This document shows positions 62,339 to 64,000 of a stretch of 64,000 nt of DNA, in pieces. The position numbers and the translations under genes are program-made. The notes beneath the pieces were generated by a model. It ran no database searches. It was given only the letters and a program-made list of their open reading frames with translations, and had not been told where the DNA came from. The stretch is from an uncultured Veillonella sp. (lineage in GTDB: Bacteria; Bacillota; Negativicutes; Veillonellales; Veillonellaceae). Within the stretch, counting starts at the first letter, position 1. Every line of letters starts with the position of its first letter. Where the stretch lies: NCBI GenBank assembly GCA_915066865.1, contig CAJZEE010000001.1, positions 5,957 to 69,956 of the forward strand. Direction: 5' to 3'.

Positions 62339-63652
62339 ATGAACTCATCTACACTAGAGCCTCAAAGTGGGGACATCAATTTCAAAGATTTTACGAAACG
62401 TCGTATGCTTCACGTAGTCTTACCATTGTTTATTGTTTCTATTATTGCCTTCTTAGATCGTGTTAATATTGCTTATGCAGGCTTGACTATGAAGGAGAAT
62501 TTACCGTGGTTGACGCCAGAAGTATTTGGTATGGGGGCAGGCATTTTCTTTATTGGTTATGTTTTGTTTGAAGTGCCTGCATCTTTAATTGCAGCTCGTT
62601 GTAATGCTATGCATTGGGTGGCGCGTATCATGTTTAGTTGGGGTCTCGTATGTATTCTTATGACGACGATGACCACTGAGTTGGAATTTTATGTTTATCG
62701 ATTTTTACTTGGTCTATGTGAGGCTTCTTTATATCCTGTAATTTATTCATTACTTATTCCAAATTGGTTCTTGCCAAAGGAGCGTGCGAAGGCGATCTCT
62801 TTGATGTTGACGTCTTTATTGTTCTCTAACATCATTGGTGGGCCATTGGCAGGTATTTTATTGGATACAACGTTCTTTGGTCTACATGGTTGGCGTACAC
62901 TCTTTATCGTTGAAGCTATTCCTGCTGTGATCTTTGCGTTCATTTTCGCATTCTGGATGAAAGAGCGTCCTGAACATGCATCTTGGGTAACTGATGTAGA
63001 AAAGGTATATATTAAAGCCGAGCTTGAAAAAGAAGAGCAACAAAAGCAAGCGGTAAAGAAATATACTACTTGGCAAGCGTTGAAAGACCCAAAAGTATTG
63101 CGCCTAGCGTTAATCTATTTCTTGTGGGTTATTGGTTTCTGGGGCTTTAGTTTTTGGATGCCTCAAGTTCTTAAAAGCTTATCTGGATGGCCACCAAGTG
63201 TGGTAGCGTGGTCTATTGCTATTCCAATGACAGCAGCCTTACTTGTACAAATATACTGTGGTTACTCTTCTGAAAAGCGCAATGAAAAACGTTGGCACGT
63301 TGCTACTACATTGTTCATTGGTACTATTGGTTTCTTAGCAACACCACACAGTCTGTCTCCAGAAGTTAGCTTATTCTTTATATGCTTAACTGCAGTAGGT
63401 GTTTACGGTGGTATGGGTGTATGGTGGACCATGCCAACAACCTTCTTATCTGGCGCTGCTGCAGCGGGGGCGATGGGACTCATTAACTCTTCAGGTAACA
63501 TGGGGGGCTGGGTAGGTCCTTATATGCTTGGATTCATCAATGGTCACACAGGTAGCTTTGCTTATGGCTACTATGTAATGGGGGCTTGTATGTTCCTTGC
63601 TGGTCTATTAATTTTGACACTTCCAAAATCTATGGAGCATAAAGAGGATTAA
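62339..63652 (+). CDS. MFS transporter, anion:cation symporter (ACS) family
   Basis: 437-aa carrier with 12 predicted helices and a charged central loop (about residues 205-245, ELEKEEQQKQAVKKY). ACS-type features are AFLDRVNIAYAGLTM in helix 1, the GYVLFEVPASLIAAR segment between helices 2 and 3, and FLLGLCEASLYPVIYSLLIPNWF. Relatives import organic anions such as tartrate, hexuronates or phthalate; the substrate is not indicated. Own promoter and AAAGGAA ribosome site; monocistronic as far as visible. Confidence 0.9.
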   Translation: MNSSTLEPQSGDINFKDFTKRRMLHVVLPLFIVSIIAFLDRVNIAYAGLTMKENLPWLTPEVFGMGAGIFFIGYVLFEVPASLIAARCNAMHWVARIMFSWGLVCILMTTMTTELEFYVYRFLLGLCEASLYPVIYSLLIPNWFLPKERAKAISLMLTSLLFSNIIGGPLAGILLDTTFFGLHGWRTLFIVEAIPAVIFAFIFAFWMKERPEHASWVTDVEKVYIKAELEKEEQQKQAVKKYTTWQALKDPKVLRLALIYFLWVIGFWGFSFWMPQVLKSLSGWPPSVVAWSIAIPMTAALLVQIYCGYSSEKRNEKRWHVATTLFIGTIGFLATPHSLSPEVSLFFICLTAVGVYGGMGVWWTMPTTFLSGAAAAGAMGLINSSGNMGGWVGPYMLGFINGHTGSFAYGYYVMGACMFLAGLLILTLPKSMEHKED

Positions 63653-63783
63653 GTAGAGTTATATTATAGATAACTTCATAGGAAAATATTTAACGAATGC
63701 TTCAATGGTGTGATTTTGGGTACTATTCAATTTTATGTTACAATTTACAAAATAGTATTATTTAAACTTGAGGAGACAGAATA

Positions 63784-64000
63784 TTGAAAGAGTGTAGACC
63801 TAAGTTTGATGAAATTACATCATTTGATGAATTTAAAAAATATTATTGGTATCGTGATGAACTTTCACAAATATGTAAATCATTAGGATTAGAATATAGG
63901 GGAATAAAACAAGAACTCAATCATATTATTGAGCAGTACTTTAAAGGCAATTTAATTAAAAAATCATCAATAAAAAATAGAAAAAAACAAGTGGAAAATA
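63784..64000 (+). CDS. SAP-domain / DUF6434-like protein, 5' part, cut by window edge
   Basis: Frame begins with TTG at 63784, eight bases after GAGGAGA, and runs off the window after 72 codons. RPKFDEITSFDEFKKYYW, then ELSQICKSLGLEYRGIKQEL and IEQYFKG fit the DUF6434/SAP pattern (RPxf...F..yYWl+.EL..fc+..gl...G.K.EL). SAP domains bind nucleic acids. A basic Lys-rich stretch follows. Partial because of the window edge. Confidence 0.65.
   Translation, partial: MKECRPKFDEITSFDEFKKYYWYRDELSQICKSLGLEYRGIKQELNHIIEQYFKGNLIKKSSIKNRKKQVEN

Overview
The window looks like chromosomal DNA of an anaerobic, low-GC Negativicute, most likely Veillonella. This is an inference from gene content: a [Fe-S] serine dehydratase, a two-subunit class I fumarase, a clostridial-type hybrid cluster protein, citrate lyase, an ylm/sepF division cluster and a siroheme/cobalamin-precursor cluster. 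The sequence contains no rRNA, prophage, insertion sequence or CRISPR array that I can see.

Layout. 1-12.8 kb is mostly minus strand: a class B PBP cut by the window edge, CCA-adding enzyme, serine dehydratase, Hcp with a divergent Crp/Fnr regulator, a lineage-specific membrane-anchored protein paired with a YwlG-like protein, fumarase, then three plus-strand tRNAs (Asn, Glu, Val), YnfA and a LysR regulator. From 13.9 kb almost everything is plus strand: rpsD, rplM-rpsI, a putative Mrr-like nuclease, crotonase, 6-phosphogluconolactonase, TatA, a metal-binding protein, cupin and DASS transporter (14-21 kb); an isoleucine/valine operon ilvD-ilvA-ilvB-ilvN-ABC-ilvC (21.3-28.7 kb); DUF3290/DUF421, radical SAM, pgeF-yggS-sepF-proC-ylmH (28.9-35.8 kb); a tetrapyrrole operon sirC-hemA-hemC-cobA/hemD-hemB-hemL with a downstream XRE regulator (35.9-43.0 kb); an AT-rich accessory island of unknown and immunity-like genes (43.2-46.4 kb); a DUF45 peptidase, dnaE, pyk, BI-1, LysR, a citrate transporter and citDEF (46.6-59.1 kb); a second accessory stretch (59.3-62.1 kb) and an MFS transporter.

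The genes fit a metabolism of organic and amino acids. Serine dehydratase gives pyruvate, fumarase links malate and fumarate, citrate uptake plus citrate lyase gives oxaloacetate and acetate, and the ilv genes make branched-chain amino acids.

The most notable items are: (1) an ilvL-like 43-aa leader peptide followed by an intrinsic terminator just before ilvD, which has the layout of an attenuator; (2) two paralogous proteins with a PUA/EVE-like N-terminus and a Mrr-like E...QxK C-terminus, a possible undescribed defence-type nuclease family; (3) a citrate lyase acyl-carrier subunit whose prosthetic-group serine is replaced; (4) an immunity-like gene broken by a precise 7-bp tandem duplication, inside an island of apparent orphan immunity genes; (5) a roughly 190-310 bp nested palindromic element downstream of hcp.
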